Assembly (NCBI RefSeq): GCF_003173595.1
Contig: NZ_QGNZ01000003.1
Location: 310,001-374,000, forward strand
DNA from: Pedobacter yonginensis
Lineage (GTDB): Bacteria > Bacteroidota > Bacteroidia > Sphingobacteriales > Sphingobacteriaceae
Reading direction: 5' to 3'
Length of the DNA: 64,000 nt
Below are positions 1-10,996 of the stretch, in pieces; within the stretch, counting starts at the first letter, position 1; each line of letters begins with the position of its first letter. The translations under genes and the position numbers were made by a program. The notes under the pieces are model-generated. The model did not search any database. It was not told where the DNA came from and saw nothing but the letters and a program-made list of their open reading frames with translations.

Positions 1-3000
1 CACCAAATAAAAAGGCTCTCGATTGAGGATACGTTCCATAATCTATCGCATCAACTGTTTCTGGATCCAAACCAGTGTATTTGGTTTTGGTCCATAAGTT
101 TTGTCCAGATACATAGAAACGTACATTTTGCACACCTAAATTTAATTTTTTAAGCATGGTACCAAAAGAGTAACCCAACTCCACATTTTTAATTCTCAAA
201 TAAGATGCATCTTCAATAAAAACACTTGATACCTTACTACTTCCATTATCCGTAAAACTTACACGGGGAATGGTATTAGAGGTACCCTCTCCATGCCAGC
301 TGCCCAAAACGGCATCGGTGTAGTTGAAAGGACGGGTATCGTAATCAATGATTTGTTTCAGCTGATTGTATCGATCTATGCCTTGTACACCTTGTACCAA
401 AACAGATAAATCGAAGCCTTTGTAAGAACCATTCAGGTTTAAGCCATAGGTAAGTTTCGGAATATTGCTCCCAATATAGGTTCTGTCGTTATCGTTAATA
501 ATACCGTCACCATTCAAATCAGCAAACTTAATGTCGCCAGGTTTTTCATCATGTGTGGCGCTTCCAAACAGGTAGCTATTAATTTCTGAAGTGTTTTGGT
601 AAATGCCAACCATTTGATAGCCATAAAACTCGTTTAAAGAATGGCCAACTTCCGTACGACTAACCTGACCAATAATACTTGGTAAATTAGGGTGAAGCTT
701 TTTAACCTCATTGGTTAGTGTGGCTATGTTTCCATTGATGGAGTATTTAAAGGCATGGTTGTTATTGGTGTAAGTTAAAGCAACCTCTAATCCTTTATTT
801 TGAACCTCGCCTGCATTAACATAAGTTGGTTTTACATCTCCAACAAATTTTGGAAGCGAAATTGGCAATAGTATGCCTGATGTATTTTTGATAAAATAAT
901 CTACCGATAAATACAAGCTGTTCTTGAACATGCCCAAATCCAAACCAATGTTGGTTTGTGTGGTGGTTTCCCATTTCAAATCCGGATTGCCGTAACGATC
1001 TGTTACGTATTTATCTCCATCTTTACGAATTAAGGTTAAGTAGGCGTAATTATCAATTTCTTGATTACCCAGTTTACCATAACTTGCTCTAAGTTTTAAG
1101 TCTGAAATTGCGGTAACGTTTTTCATAAAATCTTCCGAAGAGATTTTCCAACCTGCCGAAACAGATGGGAAGTAACCCCAACGGTTGTTTTCTGCAAAAC
1201 GAGAGGAAGCATCGCCCCTTAAGTTTCCGGTTAAGAAATACTTGTTATCGTAATTGTAATTTACCGAACCAAATAGCGAGAATAAGCTCCATTCTGCACC
1301 AGAACCACCGTTAAAGAGATCGTTTGCTGTTCCGCCAAAGTCGATGTATTGAAAAGTGCCAGAAGTATAATCGTATCTTCTTCTTGATGCAGAAATCGCA
1401 TCGGCCTTATTGCTGATGTACTCTGAGCCAATTAATGCGCTTAGCGAATGCTTATTAAAAGTTTTAACATAATTCAAGGTATTGTTCCAAGTAAAATTGG
1501 TTTCTTGGCCACGTTCTTCATTTAAGCCATTTGGGCGATTAATTCTACCTTGGCCAGCATCAAGAGCCGAGCCGCCACCATCATCATCGCCAAAGTTTTG
1601 CAAAAAGGCTTTGTTGTGTCTAAATAATAAATCTACCCCGAGGTTTGTTCTAAACGTTAGTTCCTTATCTTTCAAGAAAGAATATTCTCCATAAGCATTA
1701 CCAAAAGTTCTGAACGTATTTCGCTTATCGTTACTATAAAAAGCTAATGCTACAGGATTTTGCGATCTTTCAAAGTTTTGATCCCATCCGGTAGATTGAT
1801 TATTGTTTTTGTAAAATGGTAAATCTGTAAATGGATTGCTTGGTGAATAAGTAGGATCGTTTGGCGATTTATAAACCGGAATAACTGGTGGCCTTAAAAA
1901 TGCGTGACGAATAACACCAGGTGCATCACCTTTTGAAGATAGGGCATCTTGCGCTTCATTAGAAATTTGTAGGTTGGTTCCGATTTTAAAACGATCAGTT
2001 AAATTGGCATTAATATTAGCCCTAAAATTTACGCGCTTGTATTGATCGTTGTTAAAGATTACAATACCATCTTGTTTGTAAAAACCACCCGATAATAAAT
2101 ATTGAACCTTCTCACTTCCGCCATTTGCACTTACTTGAGCACTTTGCGAATGACCGGTTTCAAATAATTCGTCCAACCAGTCTGTATTGGCCAAATCGGT
2201 TCTGGTTTTTTCTGCGTTATACGGATTGGTACCTGTGTAACCTGCATTGTTCCAAGCTTCTTGCAACTTATCTAAATACTGGGTTGTATTGAGCATGGTT
2301 GGCAAATTAGTTACTTGCTGAATACCATTGAAATAATTTACCTCGATATTGGTTTTATTGGCAGAACCTTGCTTGGTGGTAATTACAATTACACCGGCTG
2401 ATGCTCTTGAACCATAAATTGCTGCCGCAGATGCATCCTTTAAAACCGTTAATGATTTAATATCATTCGTATTTAAGAAAGAAATATCGCGAGATGGAAC
2501 ACCATCAACAATAAATAAAGGGCTATTGTTACCAATTGTACCTTCCCCACGTATCCTAATCGTAATAGGGTCGCCTGGCGCACCCGTGCTTTGTGTTACG
2601 GCAACACCCGCAACCTGACCTTGAAGCACCTGTGCTACATCTGGAACCCTACGTTTCTCAGCATCTTCCATATTTACAGAACCAACGGCGCCTGTAATGG
2701 AGGCTTTCTTTTGAGAGGTGTAACCCAAAACCACTACCTCATCTAACGATTGTGAACTGGGCTTTAAAGCAACATTTAAATTGCCTCCTGTAGCAGTTAA
2801 TGTTACTGGGGTATAACCGATGTAAGTAAAAGTTAAGGATTGTGATGCGCCAGCTTGAAGCGTTAGTACATACACTCCGTTGCCATCGGTAGAAGTTTTG
2901 TTTTGTGTGTTGGCCTGCATAACCACCACACCTGGCAAAGGCTGATTTGTTTCATCAGTAACCTTACCCGTTATCTTTGTTTGTGCATAACTTGTAAAAC

Positions 3001-3058
3001 CCGAAACGGCTAAAAACAAGAAAACCAACAATGCATAAATACGTCTGTTTTTTTTCAT
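1..3058 (-). CDS. SusC/RagA-type TonB-linked outer-membrane transporter (C-terminus cut by window edge)
   Basis: Outer-membrane TonB-dependent importer of the SusC/RagA family. It probably takes up an oligosaccharide or peptide bound by a SusD lipoprotein that should lie just left of the window. The ATG at 3058 opens a signal peptide ending in SYAQ near residue 26. A carboxypeptidase-regulatory-like domain follows (ITGKVTDETNQPLPGV), then the SusC box and plug with DEVVVLGY, IRIRGEGTIG, IVDGVPS and VLKDASAAAIYGSRA, then the barrel. The frame is open over 1019 codons to base 1, and the last residues (DYGTYPQSRAFLFG) match the usual SusC C-terminal strand, so only a few residues should be missing. 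It lies 151 bases downstream of the hybrid regulator on the same strand, which suggests that regulator controls it. Substrate unknown. Confidence 0.93.
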   Translation of the reverse strand, partial: MKKNRRIYALLVFLFLAVSGFTSYAQTKITGKVTDETNQPLPGVVVMQANTQNKTSTDGNGVYVLTLQAGASQSLTFTYIGYTPVTLTATGGNLNVALKPSSQSLDEVVVLGYTSQKKASITGAVGSVNMEDAEKRRVPDVAQVLQGQVAGVAVTQSTGAPGDPITIRIRGEGTIGNNSPLFIVDGVPSRDISFLNTNDIKSLTVLKDASAAAIYGSRASAGVIVITTKQGSANKTNIEVNYFNGIQQVTNLPTMLNTTQYLDKLQEAWNNAGYTGTNPYNAEKTRTDLANTDWLDELFETGHSQSAQVSANGGSEKVQYLLSGGFYKQDGIVIFNNDQYKRVNFRANINANLTDRFKIGTNLQISNEAQDALSSKGDAPGVIRHAFLRPPVIPVYKSPNDPTYSPSNPFTDLPFYKNNNQSTGWDQNFERSQNPVALAFYSNDKRNTFRTFGNAYGEYSFLKDKELTFRTNLGVDLLFRHNKAFLQNFGDDDGGGSALDAGQGRINRPNGLNEERGQETNFTWNNTLNYVKTFNKHSLSALIGSEYISNKADAISASRRRYDYTSGTFQYIDFGGTANDLFNGGSGAEWSLFSLFGSVNYNYDNKYFLTGNLRGDASSRFAENNRWGYFPSVSAGWKISSEDFMKNVTAISDLKLRASYGKLGNQEIDNYAYLTLIRKDGDKYVTDRYGNPDLKWETTTQTNIGLDLGMFKNSLYLSVDYFIKNTSGILLPISLPKFVGDVKPTYVNAGEVQNKGLEVALTYTNNNHAFKYSINGNIATLTNEVKKLHPNLPSIIGQVSRTEVGHSLNEFYGYQMVGIYQNTSEINSYLFGSATHDEKPGDIKFADLNGDGIINDNDRTYIGSNIPKLTYGLNLNGSYKGFDLSVLVQGVQGIDRYNQLKQIIDYDTRPFNYTDAVLGSWHGEGTSNTIPRVSFTDNGSSKVSSVFIEDASYLRIKNVELGYSFGTMLKKLNLGVQNVRFYVSGQNLWTKTKYTGLDPETVDAIDYGTYPQSRAFLFG

Positions 3059-3209
3059 TTGATTTATATTTGATTATAGGCAAATATCGATCAAACGCTG
3101 ACCTAACAGAGTGCACTATAATAACATTTTAGTTCACTATTGTTGCAAAACCAGCCTAAAAGCACATTTTTCGCAATGCATATCTATTTTTTTCAGTTCA
3201 GATAAATTT

Positions 3210-6200
3210 TTAAATACTTTCTGCTGTAGTACCTTCATGTTGCTTTTGCCGATACTCATTAGGTGCCAAATGGTATATTTTTTTAAACTCTCTAAAGAAA
3301 TAAGACTTATTGTTAAAGCCCGTTAAATAGAAAATCTCTGAAACGGTAAGCTTGGAGTTTTGAAGTAAAACCGCAGCGTGTTTTAGTCTTATCCTTTTAA
3401 TAAATTCTGAAGGCGTCATCCCTGCAAGCGTTTTCAGTTTTCGATACAATTGCATTTTACTAATGCATAAGGCATCTTCAAGTTTCGATGCATCTAAATC
3501 GGGTTCGGCGAGGTTGTCTTCTACCGCTTTAACCAAAGCATTTAAAAATTCCTTATCACCTTGTTCCAAATCCACATCAACAAACTGATTGTTGATATTC
3601 CGATCCTTAATCAAATGATTCATGCGATTGCGATAATCCAACAATTTACGCACACGCATTTGCAAATAGTTAATGTGAAAGGGTTTAGGTATGTAGGCAT
3701 CTGCCCCTGTTTCATAACCTTCGGTTTTGCTTTCTTCTGTACCTTTAGCTGAAAGCATGATAAAAGGAATGTGGCAAGTAGCCGGAGCGGTTTTAACATA
3801 CTTGCAAAGCTCAAGTCCATCCATATCCGGCATCATTACATCGCTAATGATAATATCCGGCGTATTGTTTTTCAGAAATTCTAAAGCCGATACCCCATTT
3901 TCCGCTTCATAAATATTGTACTGATCTTTAAGAATATTCTTAATTAAAAAACGCAAGGCGGCATCATCCTCAACAATTAAAATACTGGATTCTGCAACCC
4001 CCTGTAAGTCATCAATCAAGGCAAGTTTGTTGTTTTCTCCTACCGTTTCTGCAACCTCATCTTGGTAAGGTTTTAAAATCGATTCAAATAAATAAGATGG
4101 TGCGGAGGCAATCACCTCATCTTGTTTACCCTCTACGGCTTGTTTAAGTTTCAATTTAAAGGTGAAATAAATCCATTCATCTTTTAAAGAAACTTGAATA
4201 GAACCATTCATAATGGCGATGAGCTGTTTGGTAAAAGCCAAGCCAATACCCGTGCTAAACTTTTCGAATTGGTTTTCCGCTCCAATATGAAACTCTTTGA
4301 AAAGACTTTCTAAATCTTCTTCGCGCAGCTTACAACCCGAATTGGCCACAATAATTTCCAAATCCTGATTTTCGGCATTAAAACTTACTGAAAATGCAAT
4401 ATCCTGCCTTTCTCCTGCATGTTTGAAAGCATTTGATAGTAAATTGAAAAGTACCTTTTCAAACTTATCCTTGTCAATAAAACCCGCTATGCCGTTTTGG
4501 ATGTTCCGCTCGAAATGCTGTTCGTTCTTTTCTGCTACAGGTATAAACAGTTGCGTTAAGCTGTTTAGCAGTTTAGAAATGTCAAAATAATCGTCATTGC
4601 GTGTTAGGTAGCCTGCCTCTGCCCTTCTAAATTCCAGTAGTTGCTGCACCAAATAGGTTAAACGAGCCGTATGTTGATGAACGAGCGATAAGAAGTAATT
4701 TTTATCAATCGGTTTATCGAGCATGTCCTTTCTCTGCATAAAATGTTCAACCGAACCTAAAATTAAGGTGAGCGGCGTTTGAATTTCATGGGCAATGTTG
4801 GTAAAGAAATTAATTCTTTGGCGATGTACTTCCTCATCCTTTTGTCTGAACAAATATTCCCGCTCCAACTTAAATTTCATTTCGAGCTTATTTTTTCGGT
4901 ATAAATGGAAAGCATAACCTCCAATAACCAAAAGCAAAAAGTAGAACGCATAAGCTGGATAGGTAAGCCAAAAATATTGTTTCACATCGAGTTTTAACGC
5001 AACCACATCTTTCGTCCAAATGCCTTCTCCATTACTCCACCTCACCAATAACTCGTATTTTCCGGGTGGGATGTTGTAATAAGCGATTTTACCATCAGTA
5101 CCTGTATAACGCCAATTTTGATCTAAGCCCTTTAGCTTATAAGCAAATTCGTTTTTAGAGGCGTTAAAATAATTTAAGGCGTTAAAAGAGAACTGGAAGA
5201 AGTTGCTTTTCCTTTCCAACACAAATGCCTGTATTGGCTGTTGCTGCGCCTTTACAATTAAATATTGATTGTTTTCGAACTGTTTGCCGCCCAATTGTAA
5301 ATCAGAAATGAGCAAATTGGGCTGCTTCGTATTTTCGGTAATGTATTTGGGCACAAAATAGTTGAAACCATAAATCCCCCCGAATAACAAATTATTGTTC
5401 GAAGCTTTCAGCGCAGCCCCATCACTAAATTCATTACTCTGTAAGCCATCACTTTCCTGATAGTTTGCAATGCTATTGTTTTCTGGATTCAATTTTGCCA
5501 AGCCCTTATTGGTGCTGAGCCAAATGCTCCCCGAACCATCTTCTTGTATGGCATGGATGGTGTTGTTCGGCAAGCCATTATCCATCGTAATTTTACTGAA
5601 CTTTGGCTTTGATTTAAGCGATTCGGCATAAGACAAATAGTTTAAACCATAGCTGGTGCCTACCCAAAGCCTGTTTTTGCTATCGTAAAACAAAGAAAGC
5701 ACATCACTGTGCGATAAACTGCCTTCGTAACCAAGCGCTTTGTAGGTTTTAAATATTCCAGTTTTTTGATTCAACACACTTAAACCGCCATACCTACAGG
5801 CAATCCAGAGTTTGTGGTCTTTGCCTTTAGCTAAGGCATAAATGATATCGTTGCCCGGTCCATTTTTTTCGATGGATGAAGAATTATATTGCTTAAAACT
5901 TTTAACAGATACGGATTGATCAATATTGCGCTTTAACTTTAAATGAATTAAGCCATAGCCGCTGGTGCCAATCCAAACAGAACTATCTTGATCTTGTACA
6001 ATGCTGTACACCGATCTAAATTCAGGCACCTGTTCAGTCCCCTTAATTTTATTCCAGGAGAGGGTTTTTGCCGATTTTTGGTCGTAAATTGAAATTCCCT
6101 TCCCATCCGTGCCGATGTAAATAAATTGGTCAAATCCTCGTTTTATGGCAAATACAGAATTATTATCCAAACCAGAACCAACATCGATTTTTTGAGGTTT

Positions 6201-7346
6201 TGTAGTCTCGCTCCCTACTTTCCAGAAATTATTAAAGATTAGAACACCATTTCCTTTAGTGCCCACCCATAAATTCCCACTATCTTCTGCAAAGGCTCTA
6301 ATTGGTTTGTTTATAGTGGTTCCATTAATTTTAGTCAGGAGTCCAAAGTAATTCTCCTTCGGATAAATTTGAATTAGGCCATTACCATCAGTGCCTAACC
6401 AGAGCACCTTGTCTTGACCTACATTTAAAGCTGTAACCTTTAAATTTTCTAGTGGCTTGGTTTCATTTTTTAAAAATTGAGTTGGTTTAAACTGGGCATC
6501 ATATACAGAAACCCCTTGATTTTCCCAGGCAACTATGTAGTTAGATTGATAAAAAGTAATCGCTTTAATTCGCTTTTCGGCAATATTTAGCGCTTGCACA
6601 TTCAAATCGCCATCAATTTTAAAATGACTATCATTATTCAACGTATAAATAATTTGCCCATTTATACTGAAGAAATTTGAAATACCCTTTGGATGGTTGA
6701 AAGTTTTAATGGTTTTCAATCCTTTATCGGTGATTTGGGCAACCACTAACGCCCCCTTTGCATCAAGATACCAAAGCCGATCACGTAAGAAGCTCATTTT
6801 TGTAATTCCTTCCCCCACTTTAAACTTCTGATAATCGTTAAACTTATCGGTACTAGAATTATACTTGCTCAAAACGCCATTCGCTGAAAAGCAGAACACA
6901 TCGCCTCTGGTGTTGATGACCAGCTCATATTCATTTTCTCTAATTTTTTGAGCGGAGGTATTTTTATAAAAGTAGCGACTAAAGTTTCCGGTGATTTTAT
7001 TGTATCTGGAAATGCCACCAATGGTATTGATCCAAATGTTACTGCTATTATCTTCCTTAATGCTTTGAATTACATTGCTGCCGATGCTGTTCTCAGCTTT
7101 ATCGATGTTGTGGTTGTACACGTTAAAATGTGCACCATCATATCGGTTTAAGCCATCCCAAGTACCTATCCATAACAATTGGTCTTTATCCTGTAAAATA
7201 GCATTTATAGAACTGTTCGATAAGCCATTCCGATTATCCAACTGACGGTAATAAAAAGATACGCCAGGCTTAACATCGTCGGCAAAAAGGCTTTGCGAAA
7301 AAACCAACCCAATTAATAAGGCATAAAGAAAATAGGTTTTACACAT
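3210..7346 (-). CDS. Hybrid two-component system regulator (sensor kinase, receiver and AraC DNA-binding domain in one protein)
   Basis: Single-chain HTCS regulator, 1378 residues, normal for the family. Signal peptide (MCKTYFLYALLIGLVFSQS) comes first, then a periplasmic sensor of Reg_prop beta-propeller repeats (LLWIGTWDGLNRYDG, VLWLGTDGNGLIQIYP, SIWLSTNKGLAKLNP). A Y_Y_Y domain lies around residues 710-785 and one membrane helix around 793-815. The HisKA box has phospho-acceptor His853 (NIAHEIQTPL). The HATPase has its N box (NLLSNAFKHA) and G box (STGIGLAF). The receiver has acceptor Asp1169 (IISDVMMPDMDG), and an AraC/XylS helix-turn-helix ends the protein (about 1275-1375). In Bacteroidota such proteins sense a breakdown product of the glycan imported by the neighbouring SusC/D locus. 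Here it could control the SusC gene downstream, the divergent SusC/D pair at 7.9-12.4 kb, or both. Confidence 0.95.
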   Translation of the reverse strand: MCKTYFLYALLIGLVFSQSLFADDVKPGVSFYYRQLDNRNGLSNSSINAILQDKDQLLWIGTWDGLNRYDGAHFNVYNHNIDKAENSIGSNVIQSIKEDNSSNIWINTIGGISRYNKITGNFSRYFYKNTSAQKIRENEYELVINTRGDVFCFSANGVLSKYNSSTDKFNDYQKFKVGEGITKMSFLRDRLWYLDAKGALVVAQITDKGLKTIKTFNHPKGISNFFSINGQIIYTLNNDSHFKIDGDLNVQALNIAEKRIKAITFYQSNYIVAWENQGVSVYDAQFKPTQFLKNETKPLENLKVTALNVGQDKVLWLGTDGNGLIQIYPKENYFGLLTKINGTTINKPIRAFAEDSGNLWVGTKGNGVLIFNNFWKVGSETTKPQKIDVGSGLDNNSVFAIKRGFDQFIYIGTDGKGISIYDQKSAKTLSWNKIKGTEQVPEFRSVYSIVQDQDSSVWIGTSGYGLIHLKLKRNIDQSVSVKSFKQYNSSSIEKNGPGNDIIYALAKGKDHKLWIACRYGGLSVLNQKTGIFKTYKALGYEGSLSHSDVLSLFYDSKNRLWVGTSYGLNYLSYAESLKSKPKFSKITMDNGLPNNTIHAIQEDGSGSIWLSTNKGLAKLNPENNSIANYQESDGLQSNEFSDGAALKASNNNLLFGGIYGFNYFVPKYITENTKQPNLLISDLQLGGKQFENNQYLIVKAQQQPIQAFVLERKSNFFQFSFNALNYFNASKNEFAYKLKGLDQNWRYTGTDGKIAYYNIPPGKYELLVRWSNGEGIWTKDVVALKLDVKQYFWLTYPAYAFYFLLLVIGGYAFHLYRKNKLEMKFKLEREYLFRQKDEEVHRQRINFFTNIAHEIQTPLTLILGSVEHFMQRKDMLDKPIDKNYFLSLVHQHTARLTYLVQQLLEFRRAEAGYLTRNDDYFDISKLLNSLTQLFIPVAEKNEQHFERNIQNGIAGFIDKDKFEKVLFNLLSNAFKHAGERQDIAFSVSFNAENQDLEIIVANSGCKLREEDLESLFKEFHIGAENQFEKFSTGIGLAFTKQLIAIMNGSIQVSLKDEWIYFTFKLKLKQAVEGKQDEVIASAPSYLFESILKPYQDEVAETVGENNKLALIDDLQGVAESSILIVEDDAALRFLIKNILKDQYNIYEAENGVSALEFLKNNTPDIIISDVMMPDMDGLELCKYVKTAPATCHIPFIMLSAKGTEESKTEGYETGADAYIPKPFHINYLQMRVRKLLDYRNRMNHLIKDRNINNQFVDVDLEQGDKEFLNALVKAVEDNLAEPDLDASKLEDALCISKMQLYRKLKTLAGMTPSEFIKRIRLKHAAVLLQNSKLTVSEIFYLTGFNNKSYFFREFKKIYHLAPNEYRQKQHEGTTAESI

Positions 7347-7501
7347 TTCAGGGATAGGGCAACGATTAAGGTAATTTGGATAGAACTTTTGAGGAGGTAT
7401 AAATTTAAAAAAAATATTGGTATAAATGCACTAAAAATAGGCATAAACAAAAACAGGCGGCCAAAATTGACTACCTGTTTTTGCTAATTTATTGACAGAG
7501 A

Positions 7502-7687
7502 TTATAAAGAGTTGATCCATTTAACAAGCTCGTCTCTACCTTTGCCTGTTTTTTGCTGAAGCTTACCCAACAATTCATCATCCTGACCTTCTTCATGCTT
7601 CAAATCATCATCGGTTAATTCTGCGTATGCTTGCTTAACCTTTCCTTTTATCTCATTCCACTTTCCTTTTAATTCTAACTTATCCAT
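7502..7687 (-). CDS. CsbD-family stress protein
   Basis: Small (61 residues), highly charged protein. It matches the CsbD family in length and in its [20 protein letters not shown] core, followed by an acidic stretch and a [11 protein letters not shown] tail. CsbD proteins are general-stress-induced in Bacillus and common in soil bacteria; the molecular role is unknown. It is a single gene between the HTCS regulator and the second SusC gene. A good -7 box (TATCTTTG on the minus strand) lies about 45 bases before the ATG, so it probably has its own promoter. Confidence 0.88.
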   Translation of the reverse strand: MDKLELKGKWNEIKGKVKQAYAELTDDDLKHEEGQDDELLGKLQQKTGKGRDELVKWINSL

Positions 7688-7732
7688 AGCAATCGTTATT
7701 TAATATTTTATATTGATTTTACCACTATTTAA

Positions 7733-7740
7733 CAAAGATA
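7733..7740 (-). promoter_or_regulatory. Putative -7 promoter element of the CsbD gene
   Basis: On the minus strand this reads TATCTTTG, a full match to the Bacteroidota -7 consensus TAnnTTTG, 45 bases upstream of the CsbD start codon. I see no clear TTG at the expected -33 distance, so only the -7 half is supported. Confidence 0.5.
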
Positions 7741-7885
7741 GATGTGGCTTTGTTTGGTTTAACACAATAATCAATCAAAAAAAATGAAATTTCCTACATT
7801 CCGTTAAGCTATATCCTTTCTTTTTATTATATTGGAATTATCATTCCTAAAAAGATGAATTCATTATTAACTAAACAAAAATTAG

Positions 7886-10800
7886 ATGAAAAGACTACTA
7901 CTAAGCTTCATTTTATCTTTCGGTTTAATTTCGTTTGCTTTCTCACAAAGCAAAACAATTAGCGGCAAGGTAAGCTCTGGCACTTCAGGCCCAATTCCAG
8001 GGGTAAGTGTATTTGTAAAAGGCGCTCCAACCAACGGCACGCAAACAGATGCTACCGGAGGTTATAGGTTAAGTGTTCCAGATGATGCAAAAACACTTGT
8101 TTTTAGTTTCCTTGGATACAAAACAAAAGAAGTTGCCATTACGGGCAACAACATTAACGTAAATTTAGAAGAAGAAAACACCACACTTAGCGACATCGTT
8201 GTGGTAGGCTATGGTACGCAAATTAAAAAGGATGTAACCGGATCGGTTGCCTCGGTAAAATCTAAGGATTTAGAAAACCTGCCTGTAACCAGCTTTGAAC
8301 AAGCCCTGCAAGGAAAAGCAGCTGGGGTACAAATTGCTGCACAAAATGGTAAACTAGGTCAAGGCATTACCGTGAGGGTAAGGGGTGCATCATCGGTAAC
8401 AGCAGGTAGCGAACCGCTTTATGTGGTAGACGGAATTCCAATTACCACAGCAGATTTATCGAGCACTACAGCGCCAACAAGTGCTTTGGCAGATATCAAC
8501 ACCAACGATATTGAATCGATTGAAGTTTTGAAAGATGCTTCTGCATCTGCAATTTATGGCGCAAGAGCTTCTAATGGTGTTGTGCTCATCACAACCAAAC
8601 AGGGTAAAGTTGGCAAAACACTTATTCAGTTTAATGCTTTGGGCGGGGTAAGTACGCCATCAAACCATAGGGAATTTTTAAACGCAGAGCAATATGTTCA
8701 AATCATCCGAAGAGCTGGAGAGGGCGCGGCAAATCAAGATTTCCTCAATGGAGATTATGCAACATTAGCGGATGCTAAAGCCGATTATGCAGCAAGTGTA
8801 GAAAGTCGTTTAAACAGATATTCAGCAGGAAACGACGATTACAAAACGTATAAGGTTAATTCCAATTGGGAAAAAGCGGCTTTTCAAGATAATCCAATTA
8901 CCCAACAATATGATTTAAGTTTAAATGGCGGCAATGAAAAAACCAAATTTTATATCGGTGGGCAAGCGCTAGATCAGCAAGGTATTGTTATTGGAAATAG
9001 CTATAAAAGATATAGCGGCAGATTAAATCTAACAAACAAGGTAACTGACTTCTTAGAAGTGGGGGTAAATTTAAACTTCTCGAATAGTATAAATAACAGA
9101 TTATCAAATGACAATGCATTTTCTAGTCCATTACAAGCTGTTGCATTATCTCCAATTACGCCATTTATCGATCCAAGATCAGGTTTAGTGAGCGGAACAT
9201 TGCCAGGTGCAGCCTCTAATTTTCCGGTTTATTACAACCCATTAATTGGCGTGGAAAATGCTTTTTACAAAGCCACCGTTTACCGTACAATAGGTAAAGC
9301 ATTCGCTAATATAAACATTGCAAAAGGCTTTAAATTTAGTTCAGATTTCTCAATTGATAACCTCAATCAAAATGAAGAGAGTTATTATGGATCATTAACT
9401 TTTAGAAATACAGGAACAGCAAATGGCGATGGCCAAAACATCTCTACATTTGTAATCAATGCCAATACAAATAACTTCTTTAGTTACAACAAATCCGTAG
9501 GCAAAAGTACTTTCGATGCTATTTTAGGTACAAGTTATCAAAAATCAACCACAAAATACAGTACAATAGAAGGTCAGGATTTTCCAAGTGATGCCTATAT
9601 CAAACTGGGTAGTGCAGCAACAAAAGTAATTGCAACAAGCAACGAAAGTGCTTTTAGCTTTCTTTCTTATTTCTTTAGAGCAAACTATAAATACAACGAA
9701 CGGTATTTAGCAAGCTTCAGCATTAGAGCGGATGGCTCGTCTCGTTTTGGAGAAAATCAGAAATATGGTTACTTCCCTGCTGGATCATTAGGATGGATTG
9801 TTTCAGAAGAAGATTTCCTAAGTTCAAATGAGACCATTAGTTTATTAAAGTTTAGAGTAAGTTATGGTTTAACAGGTAATGCCGAAATTGGTAACTACTC
9901 CGCTCGTGGTTTATTTAGTGGTACGGGCGCTTATGGTGGTAGTGCAGGGCAAATCCCGACAAGAATTGCAAATCCCGATTTAACATGGGAAAAAACGAAA
10001 CAGTTAGACATTGGTTTAGATTTTGGAATCCTAAAAAATAGAATTACAGGGGTTTTTGATTTTTACCAAAAGAATACTACTGAACTTCTGCTAGATGTTC
10101 CAATTCCGCAAACTACAGGTTTCTCAACCATCACCCAAAATTTAGGCGCATTAAAAAATACAGGTTTCGAACTGGGCATCAATTCAGAAAATCTTGTAGG
10201 CGCATTTAAGTGGTCAACCGCAATTACGGCTGCAATCAACAACAATAAAATCACAAACTTAGGCGGGCAGGTGTTAAACACGAACGAAATTAATGCCGCC
10301 ATTTCAAATCAACCTATTGGAGTATTTTATTTGCCAGAGTATGCCGGAGTTAACCCAGCAAACGGAGATGCAATTTATTACCGCAACACAACTGATGCAT
10401 CTGGAAATGTGGATCGTTCAACAACAAACGACATTAACCAAGCGCAACGGATTTTTGCTGGCAACCCTAACCCAAAATATACCTTTGGGCTTAACAACAG
10501 CTTTTCATACAAGAATTTTGATCTGAGTATTTTCTTACAGGGTGTACAAGGAAACAAAATTTTTAATGCGGGCGGACAATACATGAGCGCAAGTGCTTCA
10601 AATGGTTACGACAATCAAACTGTAGATCAGATGGGCTATTGGAACAAACCAGGAGATGTTACCTTAATTCCTGAACCTCGCTTATTTTATGCTAACGGTG
10701 TAGGAAATTCAACAAGATACCTATCTGATGGTTCATATGTTCGTGTAAAGACCTTAACACTTGGATATAACTTTCCAACATCAATCCTAACCAAAATTAA

Positions 10801-10978
10801 ACTTAGTAAACTTAGGTTGTTTGCAACAGCGCAAAATTTGGCAACCATTACGGGTTACAAAGGTTGGGACCCAGAGGTTAATGCTGATTATCAATCAACT
10901 AACATAAATCAAGGTGTAGATTTTTATTCTGCTCCGCAACCAAGAGTGATTTCATTTGGTATAAACGTTGGCCTATAA
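7886..10978 (+). CDS. SusC/RagA-type TonB-linked outer-membrane transporter
   Basis: Complete 1030-residue SusC-family importer. Signal peptide MKRLLLSFILSFGLISFAFSQ is followed by a carboxypeptidase-regulatory-like domain (residues about 24-107), the TonB-box region SDIVVVGYGTQ, and the plug with VRVRGASSVTAGSEPLYVVDGIP and VLKDASASAIYGARASNGV. The rest is barrel, ending in PRVISFGINVGL. The last residue is Leu rather than the usual aromatic, a small oddity. It forms a two-gene unit with the SusD-like gene starting 18 bases downstream and is divergent from the CsbD and HTCS genes. No glycoside hydrolase is adjacent, so the substrate cannot be read from context. Confidence 0.95.
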   Translation: MKRLLLSFILSFGLISFAFSQSKTISGKVSSGTSGPIPGVSVFVKGAPTNGTQTDATGGYRLSVPDDAKTLVFSFLGYKTKEVAITGNNINVNLEEENTTLSDIVVVGYGTQIKKDVTGSVASVKSKDLENLPVTSFEQALQGKAAGVQIAAQNGKLGQGITVRVRGASSVTAGSEPLYVVDGIPITTADLSSTTAPTSALADINTNDIESIEVLKDASASAIYGARASNGVVLITTKQGKVGKTLIQFNALGGVSTPSNHREFLNAEQYVQIIRRAGEGAANQDFLNGDYATLADAKADYAASVESRLNRYSAGNDDYKTYKVNSNWEKAAFQDNPITQQYDLSLNGGNEKTKFYIGGQALDQQGIVIGNSYKRYSGRLNLTNKVTDFLEVGVNLNFSNSINNRLSNDNAFSSPLQAVALSPITPFIDPRSGLVSGTLPGAASNFPVYYNPLIGVENAFYKATVYRTIGKAFANINIAKGFKFSSDFSIDNLNQNEESYYGSLTFRNTGTANGDGQNISTFVINANTNNFFSYNKSVGKSTFDAILGTSYQKSTTKYSTIEGQDFPSDAYIKLGSAATKVIATSNESAFSFLSYFFRANYKYNERYLASFSIRADGSSRFGENQKYGYFPAGSLGWIVSEEDFLSSNETISLLKFRVSYGLTGNAEIGNYSARGLFSGTGAYGGSAGQIPTRIANPDLTWEKTKQLDIGLDFGILKNRITGVFDFYQKNTTELLLDVPIPQTTGFSTITQNLGALKNTGFELGINSENLVGAFKWSTAITAAINNNKITNLGGQVLNTNEINAAISNQPIGVFYLPEYAGVNPANGDAIYYRNTTDASGNVDRSTTNDINQAQRIFAGNPNPKYTFGLNNSFSYKNFDLSIFLQGVQGNKIFNAGGQYMSASASNGYDNQTVDQMGYWNKPGDVTLIPEPRLFYANGVGNSTRYLSDGSYVRVKTLTLGYNFPTSILTKIKLSKLRLFATAQNLATITGYKGWDPEVNADYQSTNINQGVDFYSAPQPRVISFGINVGL

Positions 10979-10996
10979 TCCAAAATAAGATTCATC